Origin: Rhyacichthys aspro
Lineage: Eukaryota > Chordata > Actinopteri > Gobiiformes > Rhyacichthyidae
Assembly (NCBI GenBank): GCA_036850595.1
Contig: CM072155.1
Location: 4,449,953 to 4,513,952 of the forward strand
Direction of reading: 5' to 3'
Length of the DNA: 64,000 nucleotides
The position numbers were made by a program, and so were the translations under genes. The notes beneath the pieces are model-generated. The model saw only the letters and a program-made list of their open reading frames with translations, did no database searches and was not told the origin of the DNA. Each line of letters opens with the position of its first letter. Within the stretch, counting starts at the first letter, position 1. Of the stretch, positions 35,580-45,080 are shown piece after piece.

Positions 35580-36052
35580 CATTGGTTGATGGTAATGCTT
35601 AACCGTCATAAACAACACTGAGGACAATTATCACCGTCATAAACAGGTCTACGGGCGCAGTGGCTCAGTTGGTAGAGCAGGTTGTCCAATAACCGGAAGG
35701 TTGGCGGTTCGATTCCCGCTCCCTCCTGTTCATACTGTCGTTGTGTCCTTGGGCAAGACACTTCACCCGCCTTGCCTCCAGTGCCACAGTACTGGTGTAT
35801 GAATGTGTGTGATTGTAGAGCTGAGTTTGGTGGTGGTTGGAGAAGGCTTGAGCGCCTGGTGTATGGCAGCCCGCCACTCCACCTGCCCCAGGTGGTGTGA
35901 ATGTATGTGAATGGGGTGAATGGCGCTTTGGGTGCCCGAGCAGGGCATGAAAAGCGCATGCCATTTACCATTTACGAATCGGCTGGTGATCAGTTTGTGA
36001 ACATGGAGCTGCCACGGAGAGTAGTTGGCGTAATATGGGACCTCTTCAGGCT
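35580..36052 (-). pseudogene. Duplicated domain IV S1 exon of the channel, split by a SINE
   Basis: Same acceptor (gttttttag) and EPEEVPYYANYSPWRLHV-type start as copy A, but the coding sequence is interrupted in the codons for FVDL by the SINE at 35,654-35,972. Past it, DLFMTVIIVLSVVYD is followed by the same +1 frame change seen in copy A, then VKHYHQPM and donor gtgaac. It lies in the wrong place in the gene (domain I) and could not be used. Confidence 0.85.
35654..35972 (+). mobile_element. tRNA-derived SINE inserted in duplicated channel exon
   Basis: Head with pol III box A tggctcagttgg (35,661-35,672) and box B ggttcgattcc (35,706-35,716) in tRNA-like spacing, then a body containing tgtccttgggcaagacac and ttcacccgccttgcctcc, known from fish SINEs. 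It ends in ccatttaccattta. Flanked by tacg on both sides (35,650-35,653 and 35,973-35,976). Copy A at 25,750 is uninterrupted (ggtctacgaattggc), so the insertion postdates the duplication. It is not a functional tRNA gene. Confidence 0.85.
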
Positions 36053-36399
36053 CTAAAAAACAAAAAAATAAAAAATATATAAATGAGATAACACAAACAA
36101 AGGAAGGTATATTTTAACACTGCAGTTTGTCCAATCACTCCACAAACTTCTGACTTCTAGATGCTTGCAGTATGTAAGTGTAAATTATTTATTTATTAAA
36201 TAAAATCAGCAAGTGAGGTTTTAACATGACCTTTCTTTTTAATGGAAGCTGAATGCTCCAGAAAACTCAGAACTAGGATTTTCTAATGGACTTATTAACT
36301 AATTAAACTCTTTATTGATTAGGATTTTTTTATTCCCTTACTTTTTACTGTCATAAGATTTTTTTAAATTCAAAAATAGGTCAAACAAAGAAACAATGT

Positions 36400-36402
<3 letters not shown>

Positions 36403-36466
<64 letters not shown>
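36403..36466. repeat. (TA)n microsatellite, copy B
   Basis: About 32 TA units, at the same place as in copy A. Confidence 0.95.
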
Positions 36467-36469
<3 letters not shown>

Positions 36470-38509
36470 TAAAACACCAATGTCAACCCTAAGCTATACC
36501 TCGCTGTGCATTACAGGAATGTGGCCACAAAGCAGGAAAAGAAGCCATAAGTTCCAGGAAAAGTATCATGATCACACATATAATCTTTTTTTTTAAGACA
36601 TCCTGTACTTTCCTCTTTAAGTTCAGTCTAGGAACAATGTTTAGCATTAGCATTTAGCTAAAATATCGAAGCTAAAATGTCATTTGGATGTTATCTTTGA
36701 CTTTAAACAGTGTGAATAACCCCCCTCTCACAGACAGACTGGGCCTGGACGTAGGCAGAGATCAGTTCATCCATTTTGACTTTGTTTGTATACATTTTGT
36801 GCACTTCTGTGTAGAATGCAGGGCAGCATATTACACAGCTATTTCATGAAAATGGTTTAGGATTCACAATATACACAATACTACACAAAAGTAAATAAAT
36901 GTGCATTTGTAGAGTTGGCAGTAGCTTGCCCCATAGAAAAACAGAACCAAAAACATGTTCTGAAGTGTACTTTTACAATTGATTGATTATACAAAACTTG
37001 ATGGAATACCACATCCATCACAAGTTGAAAAAGACTTTACAATTGATAACATACCTCAATATTGATTTGATCTGTCCAAACACAAGACTACAGTGCACAT
37101 GCTCTACATAAAACAGGTTTCTGGTTTAGGTTTTTAAGTTAATTAGACTTTTTCTTATCTGATGTGACCTTCATTTTTATGGCATGTATCTGTGTTTGTC
37201 CTACTGCCTTGTCTTTTTAATCTACATGTGCCGGTATCTTGTAATAATCGTAATGGGCAAAGGCTTTTTTTTATCCTGTTTTAAACTGTTACAATTAGTC
37301 CAAACCAGATTTTACTGGATAAGAAAAAACAGGGGTCTCTGAGATGCTTAGTGATTGGTACGTCATTGCCTGGAGAAGCAGACAGGAGCAATGAAATACA
37401 AAGGATTTGTTTAACAAGGCTTCAAATCTTCAAACAGAGACAGTTAGTACACGGAGGCTTGTGTTACATAAACGTTTTTCGCAAAATCACTGCTTACTTT
37501 TTATTTACTTTTAACACTCGTCAATGTAGCCGTCTGAACCTCAGTTTGGGCCGTTTCTCAACAACATTACTAAAATTGTTTGGAAGATTATAAATCTGGA
37601 AACACAAACACAAAAATCAAGTCAATTTCTTTGTTACCTAATTTCTTGCTTGAATTGCTTCTATTTTCTTCATGAATGCTGGAAATTTAATGTACATTTA
37701 ATGTTCACTTTTCAACAGGGCTAACAGGCCTTTTTTTTTTTTTTTTTGTCACAACATAAGCTAAATGTGTGTTGCAAATGACTCCACCCTTTGAGACTTA
37801 TCCAGATATGTTATTTATTTCACCTGTTTGTGTGAATGGAAAATGAATATGAAAGATCTATCTGAATGAATCTGAAACTTGCCATGTTTTCGTACCAAGT
37901 TGTTGTTAAACGGATAGTAGCAGCTCCACAGTTTGTCAGCTTCAATTTAAGACAATTTCAACACATTCACATTTTGGCCTTAGACTAAGCTAGTTTTGTG
38001 TCACTGCTGTGTTGCACTGCTTTACTGTTTATTTGGAAATACACACTTCAGTATCAACAACTTATATGAACTACTGCTTTTATTTTTTTTTTAACTTAAA
38101 GATTATGCTCAGTAAAGATGTTTCAGAGAGAAATAAAGTTCATGCGCTTCGTAAGAATTGTTTGTGTGCTGTCAATGTAATCTCTAATGATCAATAAGCC
38201 GTAATCTCCAAAAGGAATCATTAGTTTTACTTGCTTGTCCTGTTAAGGGTTGCTGGAGCCTATTCCAGGTGTTTTGGACATGACGGTTCAGGATGCACAC
38301 CGCTAACACTCAGACACCTACACTCACATTATTGTTATGGACAAGTGTACCTATACCATAGAATGTATAAATAATATGACCTATATATGCATGTCTGTCG
38401 GTGGGTGGGTGGGTGGGTGAGGAAGACAGACAGAGAGACCACCATTAGCAAGGCTCTGGATCAAATCTGAAAGTTAGTACTTTCAAATTTGTGTGTGTGA
38501 AAGAGGGGT

Positions 38510-38595
38510 TCTTCTTCTGCAACCAAAATACCCTAAAGTCAGATTTCTTAATAATGTTTAGACTAAATGTTCCAATACAAAGTTATGCGTGATCA
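38510..38595 (+). repeat. Direct repeat pair, left copy (mate at 38,838-38,921)
   Basis: About 85 bases starting ttcttctgcaaccaaaatac and ending gttatgcgtgatca recur at 38,838-38,921 with two differences (tttctt/tatctt, acaaag/ataaag). Spacing is about 325 bases, so this is a recent local duplication or solo ends of a lost element. Confidence 0.85.
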
Positions 38596-38837
38596 GCGAA
38601 CATTCACTACAGGTGACTGTTAATTATCTGTTACTTGTAAATAATATTACTAAATCAAAAGCTTGGGCATCAGTCTCACAAGGACAGGGGACAAGACCCT
38701 CCCTTTCTGAGGAGTGTCCCCCCTAATATATTGTTCTTCTTATTGTCGTTTTGTTTTTTACTGTCCCCTTTAACAATGAAAAGGTTTCTCTGCACAAAGT
38801 ATTCAATAAAAAAAATTTATGTCTAAATCTAAGTACA

Positions 38838-38921
38838 TTCTTCTGCAACCAAAATACCCTAAAGTCAGATATCTTAATAATGTTTAGACTAAATGTTCCA
38901 ATATAAAGTTATGCGTGATCA
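38838..38921 (+). repeat. Direct repeat pair, right copy
   Basis: See 38,510-38,595; same wording with two differences. Confidence 0.85.
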
Positions 38922-40093
38922 AAACACTTTTAAAAGCTTTTTTTTTTTTTTTTTTTTGCAAAGCAAGAGCCATTACTACTACAGTAAATATCACATTCAT
39001 AGGAGGAATTCAAAATCTGGGTGGACAATATTGTATAACAAAAACATGTAATTTCATTTTTCAGTATCTGGTGCTCAATAGGAGCACCACATGACTTTTA
39101 GCCCAAAAATATATTTTCTCAAAATCATTTTGATGATTCTTAGACATGAGATCAGTAGAATCATGCCTCTCTCATTGACACAGTAACCTCAGCTGGACAG
39201 AAACCTGCAATGGAACTTTCCTTTCTCTGGGATGAGGCCTCTGGAGATCATGTGAGTGACACACTTTACAGCACTCAAATAGAGGGAGCAGAAATAGGCC
39301 AATACACTGGACCCTAGCAGAGTGGTGTTTATACTAAATACACTAAAATGACCTACTGTTTCAGAAGATGGACATGTTTTTTTTTTTTTTCCAAACTACT
39401 AGTGTCCACTTGTAAACAAACAACATCCATGATTGTGGCACAGCTGTGGTAACAGCTGTAGAGGGCCTCTAGCAGCTAAAAGTTACACAGTGCCGTTTTA
39501 AATAAGTGGAATGATTTTTACTAGACTTTTCAAGCATAAAATGTATAATAAAAATCACAATAAAATGTTTTGTTCATTTGTCGAGAGAAAAATATATCAA
39601 ATGTAAATGTGGGTGGGACATGTCTCTCGTGTCCTTACAAAGGCCCATAGGCTAATGGTTGCTACACCCGTGCTCAAAAGTAAATGTAACTTTTTTTCCT
39701 CTAAAATGTACTCATGTAAAAGTATATTTTAATAAATTTACTCAGAAAGTACATTTCAAAAAATGTAATTAAAGTAAATTACTCGGGTAAAAGTATTGTT
39801 ATTTCCCCTTCCCTGATGAGCTTTTAAACCTTTGTCTGTTTTTTTATTGCAGCTCTCTAGAATTGCCACTTGGTGACAGTGCTGCGCTAAAGGTTTCATA
39901 GGTTTCATAGAATAAAACCATAGAAGAAGACCAGAAAACCCAGTGAATTTCATTCATGATTTTCTCCAATGACAACTCGTTGATTCGTGTCTTAACTGGG
40001 GTGACAGCTAAATGTATGCAACAGAAATGAAAATGTAGCAAAACTGTATGACAGATGAAATATGTTTTTCAATAAAGGTGAAGGCAAGTTTGT

Positions 40094-40125
40094 GTTACCT
40101 AGCTTCTATTGGTTACTATGGCAAT
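40094..40125 (+). promoter_or_regulatory. Degenerate X-box pair upstream of coiled-coil gene B
   Basis: GTTACCTAGCTTC (40,094-40,106) has lost the right half-site of motif 1, and GTTACTATGGCAAT (40,112-40,125) keeps motif 2 except its last base. A deletion has brought the two closer than in copy A. Confidence 0.5.
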
Positions 40126-40238
40126 GCAAGTGATGATGTCACAAAACATCAAAGTCAGGATTCTTAGTCAGACTTCTGTGTGAATCATTTATGATAGTAA
40201 TCTTACCGAGAAAGGACACAGAGTTGTTACACAGCAAA

Positions 40239-41924
40239 ATGTCCCCAGAACAAGTCATGGAAGACAGCGACATAATAATTCTTCTGAGGTCATTGTTGGA
40301 GAAATGGCGAAACTCAGAACAGAAGTGGAAAAGAAATGAGCAGTTCTCTCAGGAGCAAGAGCAGCAGTGGCTTCTTGCAGAAACAGAGCACAGCGAGAAT
40401 GCTGCTGAAGAGTCAAAGATGCACTGGAAACATAAAGATCTGGAGTGGCTTAGGATGGAAGAACAATATCCAGCCCCAGAAAATATATTCTGCCAGATTG
40501 AACAGATGCTGGACAATCACAACGAAAGCCTGTTAATCTTTGCAGATGTACTTGACTTCCAGCGCAAATTTAAAAAGAGGAAAAGGCACTGGGACAAAAG
40601 AAAAAGCCAGTGGCTGCAAAAGCAGTCCTGGTACTGCGGGAGGCAAAAGCTCTACAGGGTCATGAACCAAAATACTGCATATTGTGAAGATCAATTAACA
40701 ACAGCACAGGAACAATTGACCAAACTGAAGAGAACAATAGAAGAAAACACAAGAAAGGAGGAAGAGCTGCAGTTAAGGGAGAAAGAGTGGATGGAGAGAG
40801 AGTCCCAGTTGCTAAAAACAATAGAAGAATCCCAGCAAAGCGAAATCCTCTTTCAGGAAAAACACCAGGAATTGACTGACCTTTATCAAGAGTATGAAGA
40901 TAGTGTTCCAGCTCTGAAAGAAAGGTACTTGCGAGTGTATAATGATCTGCAACGCGAGAAAACTGAACGTAAGAAGAGAGAGAAAGAGTGGATGGAGAGA
41001 GAGTCCCAGTTGCTAAAAACTTTAGAAGAATACCAGCAAAGAGAGATCCTCTTTCAGGAAAAACACCAGGAATTGTCTGACCTTTATCAAGAGTATGAAG
41101 ATACGGTTCCAGCTCTGAAAGAAAGGTACTTGCAAGTATATAATGATCTGCAAGGAGAGAAAACTAAATGTAAGAAGAGAGAGAAAGAGTGGATGGAGAG
41201 AGAGTCCCAGTTGGTAAAAACTTTAGAAGAATACCAGCAAAGAGAGATCCTCTTTCAGGAAAAACACCAGGAATTGACTGACCTTTATCAAGAGTATGAA
41301 GATAGTGTTCCAGCCCTGAAAGAAAGGTATTTGCGCGTGTATAATGATCTACAAGGAGAGAAAACTAAATGTAAGAAGAGAGAGAAAGAGTGGATGGAGA
41401 GAGAATCCCAATTGCTAAAAACATTAGAAGAATACCAGCAAAGAGAACTCCTCATTCAGGAAAAACACAAGGAATTGACTGACCTTTTTCAAGAGTATGA
41501 AGATACTGTTCCAGCTCTGAAAGAAAGGTACTTGTGCCTTTATAATGATCTGAAACAAGAGAAAATTGAACATCAGAAGAGAGAGAAAGGGTGGATTGAG
41601 AGAGAGCTCGAGTTGGTAAAAACATTAGAAGAATACCAGCAAAGAGAGATCCTCATTCAGGAAAAACAGGAGCAATGGACTGAGTGCACTCAAGAATTAC
41701 AAGAAATGATGTCAACTCTGAAAAAAGAGCAAAAAGAGTGTCAGAAGATAAAATCAGACTGGATAGAGAAACAACAAACATCACAAAAACAAACGGTCAC
41801 CAGCGAGGCTCAAGAAGAACATCTGGAAACTGAAGCAGTTGAGCCCCGAAATCAAACATCTGACAAACAAACAAAGAAGAAGCAGCGCAAGAGGAGCTTT
41901 TGGAGGTGTTGCTTTGGTCGTTGA
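40239..41924 (+). CDS. Intronless coiled-coil protein with 67-residue repeats, copy B (561 aa)
   Basis: Paralogue of the gene at 29,518. The ATG at 40,239 (MSPEQVMEDSDIIILLRSLL) is homologous to the start in copy A; an in-frame ATG at 40,191 would add 16 residues not conserved in A. The N-terminal 190 residues match A closely (RKRHWDKRKSQWLQKQSWYC). Then come four full 67-residue units starting at residues 195, 262, 329 and 396, and a partial one at 463, each with (L/I)EE.QQ.E(I/L)L, QEYED.VPALKERYL and REKEWMERES.L. The C-terminal 100 residues, including KKKQRKRSFWRCCFGR, are almost identical to A. Intact frame in both paralogues in an otherwise decayed locus argues for function. A coiled-coil scaffold attached to membrane by its tail is the best guess. 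Confidence 0.8.
   Translation: MSPEQVMEDSDIIILLRSLLEKWRNSEQKWKRNEQFSQEQEQQWLLAETEHSENAAEESKMHWKHKDLEWLRMEEQYPAPENIFCQIEQMLDNHNESLLIFADVLDFQRKFKKRKRHWDKRKSQWLQKQSWYCGRQKLYRVMNQNTAYCEDQLTTAQEQLTKLKRTIEENTRKEEELQLREKEWMERESQLLKTIEESQQSEILFQEKHQELTDLYQEYEDSVPALKERYLRVYNDLQREKTERKKREKEWMERESQLLKTLEEYQQREILFQEKHQELSDLYQEYEDTVPALKERYLQVYNDLQGEKTKCKKREKEWMERESQLVKTLEEYQQREILFQEKHQELTDLYQEYEDSVPALKERYLRVYNDLQGEKTKCKKREKEWMERESQLLKTLEEYQQRELLIQEKHKELTDLFQEYEDTVPALKERYLCLYNDLKQEKIEHQKREKGWIERELELVKTLEEYQQREILIQEKQEQWTECTQELQEMMSTLKKEQKECQKIKSDWIEKQQTSQKQTVTSEAQEEHLETEAVEPRNQTSDKQTKKKQRKRSFWRCCFGR
40821..41624 (+). repeat. Four exact-period 201-base tandem repeats inside coiled-coil gene B
   Basis: Units begin at 40,821, 41,022, 41,223 and 41,424, with a partial fifth from 41,625, each period exactly 201 bases (67 codons). 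Units 2 and 3 are the most alike. Copy A has only one 201-base unit (30,283-30,483) plus one 264-base unit (30,019-30,282). Expansion by unequal crossing-over within the gene is the simplest explanation. Confidence 0.9.
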
Positions 41925-42502
41925 TGTACAAGGAATGAACACACCCTAAATCCCATCTCCCTGTCGTCTACGTGAAGACTGGGAGGTGGATTTAGTCCAC
42001 ACCAAAAGAGAAACCATCCATTTAGTGTTCTACCATTTTAAACTGTGAGCTAGACAATAAAAATCAAGGCCCTTCTCAAAATAAGGTCTTGTTTTTAATT
42101 TTCTGGTCACAGGTCCTGAATAAATAAATGTAAAAAAATTAATTAAAATAAGAGTCACATTTGTACAAATTATACTTTTTTTCTCCCAAACTTGTCGGCT
42201 TTGATCGTCTCTTCTTGAAAACAATATTGTGCTGCTGACAGTGCACACAGAGACATCTGCGCCCTCTACAGGCTGAAAGTGACACAGTGCCACTTTAAGA
42301 TAAAGTAATGTCATGTCACCATTAACAGCATTTTGCTTTGCCTTTAACCTGAACTTCCTAAAAGCTTCTTGACTTCTTGAAGCCATTTACAGTGTACATT
42401 AACATTTTACAGTGAAAGAGCTATTTGTAATAAACAACTACAAAAAACACCTTCTACTCCCACACTTTCATGAATGATTTGCTCTCAAATGGTCTTTTGC
42501 AG

Positions 42503-42641
42503 GATGTGTGATAGCGGCGAAGGCCTGTACACGTTTCAGACCCGAGAGGGGGAGCAGATTTACCAAAGGGTCCACTCTGAGACACTGACCATCGCTGAGC
42601 AGCACAAGAAGGTCCTGCTGGAGATGGAGAAGAGCAGCAGG
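42503..42641 (+). pseudogene. DOK4 PTB-domain exon fragment, copy B
   Basis: Identical in coding content to 31,272-31,410, with the same acceptor and donor. The second DOK4 exon present in copy A is missing here, so it is an orphan exon. Confidence 0.85.
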
Positions 42642-43378
42642 GTCAGAGCAACACACTGCTCAACATATCATCAAAATACTGTCATGTTTCCATAAAACAT
42701 TATGAAGTCTCAAACACTTAATCAACAAATAAAAGTTTATTTGCTACATTTCAAGAGTTCTCTTCAAGATGAGTTCATATTTAATGGATCCACGACAAAT
42801 CCTTCTTAGTATACTTTACACAATTGTCCAACTTCGTGCTCTGAAAATTCAAAAATAAATTGTCATTGCAATATTTGCCCATTTTTATTTCATATTTCAT
42901 TATTGAAGTTTCATTTTGTGTTATCACTGTCTTTTATTCTTATACAAATCATAGTATTGAGCCTTTTGGTCCACCTCTTAGCATTGTTGTATGTTTGTAT
43001 TCATCTAAATGTGAACATGAATGTCATTTTTATATTATCCTTGGGCTATAGCTATAGTCTGTTTTCTTTTACAAATAAAGATCATTCTGAATGAAACTTA
43101 AGGGTACAATGTGTAATGTTTTGAAGTGTATTAGTAAAAACAGTTTGTTTTAATTTTTTTGTTTTTTTTTTCTCCCGCCTCCGTTTTTGTTTTATTTGTT
43201 TTACCTTATTTTATTCATTTATTTTACTGGATTTGATAGGACAGTGTTAAAGAAACACTATATGTTCAAAATATCTGTCTTCAAAACACATCTCCCAGCA
43301 CACGTTAAGCTGCACTTTTGTTTGTTTTCAATTTATTTCAGTTGAGAGCACGATAAAACAGTAGAATCATTTGCTTAC

Positions 43379-43535
43379 GTCATGTCTTCTCCCAGGAAGC
43401 AGCGGTGGCACAGATCCCCTGCCCACAGCTCGACTCCAACGATGCTGAAGGTGAGGATGACAAAGTTACAAAGAAGAAGAACACTGCCGAACACGGACAG
43501 GGTCTCGATTAGCATCATCACGAACAAGTGCATAC
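43379..43535 (-). pseudogene. T-type channel remnant: domain I S5 exon
   Basis: Acceptor tttcatttacag, then MHLFVMMLIETLSVFGSVLL followed by FVILTFSIVGVELWAGDLC and HRCFLGEDM. Cav3 has [20 protein letters not shown] and FGIVGVQLWAGLLRNRCFLEE. The exon is open. The S4 voltage-sensor exon that should lie between this and 43,747 is not found. Confidence 0.85.
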
Positions 43536-43746
43536 CTGTAAATGAAATAAAAGGATAGTTTTAACAAAGGTCTTAAGTGTTAATTGTGTGGAGTTGTGCA
43601 AAAGAAAACTGGAGTTACTTGCACGTGATATCAGCGTTAACAAACTTAAGAATGAGAAACAGAAACATGTTCAACATTTATTTACGGCATTGACAACATT
43701 TATATACTATCAAAGTTCTTTATTGTGCATTTCTTTGTACTCTTAC

Positions 43747-43883
43747 TCAATAAAGGTGATAAATAAATCAAGCTTGTTCCAGTTGTTTTTGAGGTAACTT
43801 CCTTCATATCCAAACAGTCCCAGTGCCACCACCCTGATGATCACTTCTATTAGGAAAAACACCAAGATAATGTAGTCTAGGAG
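43747..43883 (-). pseudogene. T-type channel remnant: domain I S2-S3 exon
   Basis: Acceptor cctctgtgcag, then LLDYIILVFFLIEVIIRVVA and LGLFGYEGSYLKNNWNKLD to donor ATTGA/gtaaga. Cav3 reads [24 protein letters not shown] and YLGDTWNRLDFFIV. Matches throughout and is open. Confidence 0.85.
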
Positions 43884-44294
43884 CTGCACAGAGGCATCAT
43901 ACACAGCAAATAAATACATATATTTAAACTTTATCTTTGAATGACAATAGTCTATTTAGTTTATCAATTTCATTTCTTACAATCAGACTATTAAGTTGTG
44001 TTAAAGGGAAGTAAATAATTGAACTAACGTCACTAAGTCGCTATGTGGACAATACCGTGAATATTTCAGAGTTGAAAGCATATGAACACACAAAAAAACT
44101 TCCTACCTTGACAACTTCAGGCATGAATGGAGCATTATTTTTAAGTTTTCATTATTTTTCATCATTCATTAGGTAAATGAATGAAATTTTTGGCTTAGAG
44201 AAAAGGAGCTCTATATAAAAATACATGCAGTATGACAAATATGCAAATAGAGAGGATCACAATGCATGGACTAGATATAAATGACAAGCCTTAC

Positions 44295-44399
44295 CTCCAA
44301 GATGGCACTCCTGCCTGTGCATGGGTCAAACAGAGACATAGAGAAGATACTGAGCAGGACTATGGATGTGGAGAAGGAATTCCACCAGGTACAGGAGAG
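44295..44399 (-). pseudogene. T-type channel remnant: domain I S1 exon
   Basis: 35 codons in phase 0: LSCTWWNSFSTSIVLLSIFS then MSLFDPCTGRSAILE, donor gtaagg. Cav3 has VCNPWFERVSMLVILLNCVTLGMFRPC. The acceptor (caccttaaag) is weak. Confidence 0.75.
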
Positions 44400-44946
44400 C
44401 TTTAAGGTGTCAATGTGACAGACATCAACATCATACTGTGATTAAAATCAACCAAAGCACAGTGATATTCTTTTTACTGAATAAAAACAGAGCAACAAGC
44501 TTATGATGCTGCATAAAATCTATTATCATGACCTGAAAGGCTATTTGCATTTCACTTAAACTGATCTGTAATGTTAAAAAAGTGGCACCAATGTGAGCAA
44601 TGGAAGACAGCCCAGAGCCTTGTTTTTCTCTTTTTCTAATAATTCAATTTAACGTAACAAGCCAAGACGGCTATAGGTCATTTTAATATCACAATATTCA
44701 ACATAGTTGTTGCTTGTTGTGTGTTTTCAATATATGATGTAGACCTACTTATTTATACAGCTTCAAAGGTTATAGTTATACTATATTCTATATATTCTAT
44801 AGTTCCAAAGAACACTTTATCAGACAACATGATCAAACAGTATTGATATTATTTTGTCCTCTTGTCCAGCTCAAGTATAGACCCACCTGAGACATGGAAA
44901 AAAGACACATTTGAGACATTTATAAAGGATATGCACTATAGGTCAC

Positions 44947-45080
44947 CTGCAGGCACAAGGAGCGGGGCCAGCTGGTTTGTTTGAGGGAGAAAGCCACAGG
45001 GGTCACCCCTGGGTACAGCAGTGGACCCTCCTCAGTGTCCAGCAGGGCTAGACGTCACTTCTCCCTGGAGATGGACCATT
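44947..45080 (-). pseudogene. T-type channel remnant: N-terminal exon
   Basis: Ends TEEGPLLYPGVTPVAFSL then KQTSWPRSLCLQ and donor gtgacc. Cav3 channels have YPALAPVVFFYLSQ...PRSWCLR just before S1, an excellent match. The only nearby ATG (45,077-45,079) reads a different frame and meets TGA after 15 codons, while the conserved frame has TGA upstream; so the start region is also frameshifted or lost. Confidence 0.75.

Larger units (their letters stand above)
37270..39840. other. Copy-B-specific non-coding filler
   Basis: No counterpart in copy A. AT-rich; holds poly(T) runs near 37,732, 38,939 and 39,378, a (gggt)n patch at about 38,400, a repeat tail at 38,230-38,340 (gttgctggagcctattccag) and the direct repeat at 38,510/38,838. 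No gene recognised. Confidence 0.55.
35525..43247. repeat. Segmental duplication, copy B, inside the channel's domain I intron
   Basis: Homologous to 25,632-32,660 and in the same orientation, lying between the domain I loop exon (34.8-35.1 kb) and the domain I S5 exon (43.4 kb). It carries a second, misplaced domain IV S1 exon, the (TA)n run, a second coiled-coil gene and a DOK4 exon. It has gained a SINE and lacks copy A's LINE and second DOK4 exon. Right end is at tactggatttgataggacag (about 43,227-43,247). Confidence 0.85.
23437..45080 (-). pseudogene. T-type (Cav3-like) voltage-gated calcium channel alpha-1 pseudogene, whole locus
   Basis: Fourteen exon remnants with splice borders follow the order of a four-domain T-type calcium channel on the minus strand: N-terminus, I S1, I S2, I S5, I loop, I S6, II S1, II S2-S3, II S5-P, IV S1, IV S2, IV S4-S5, IV S5, IV P and IV S6. 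Living members have about 2,000 residues and conduct low-voltage-activated calcium current through an EEDD filter. Here the locus carries a stop codon, at least three frameshifts and loss of two filter exons. I find no trace of II S6, domain III or the S4 voltage sensors of I and II. A duplicated block and a SINE further interrupt it. It cannot encode a channel. The paralogue of origin (alpha-1G/H/I type) is not resolved. Confidence 0.85.

Noticed and set aside
35654..35725. tRNA gene
   Set aside because: Box A and B are good, but the sequence runs on into a SINE body, has target-site duplications and sits inside a broken exon.
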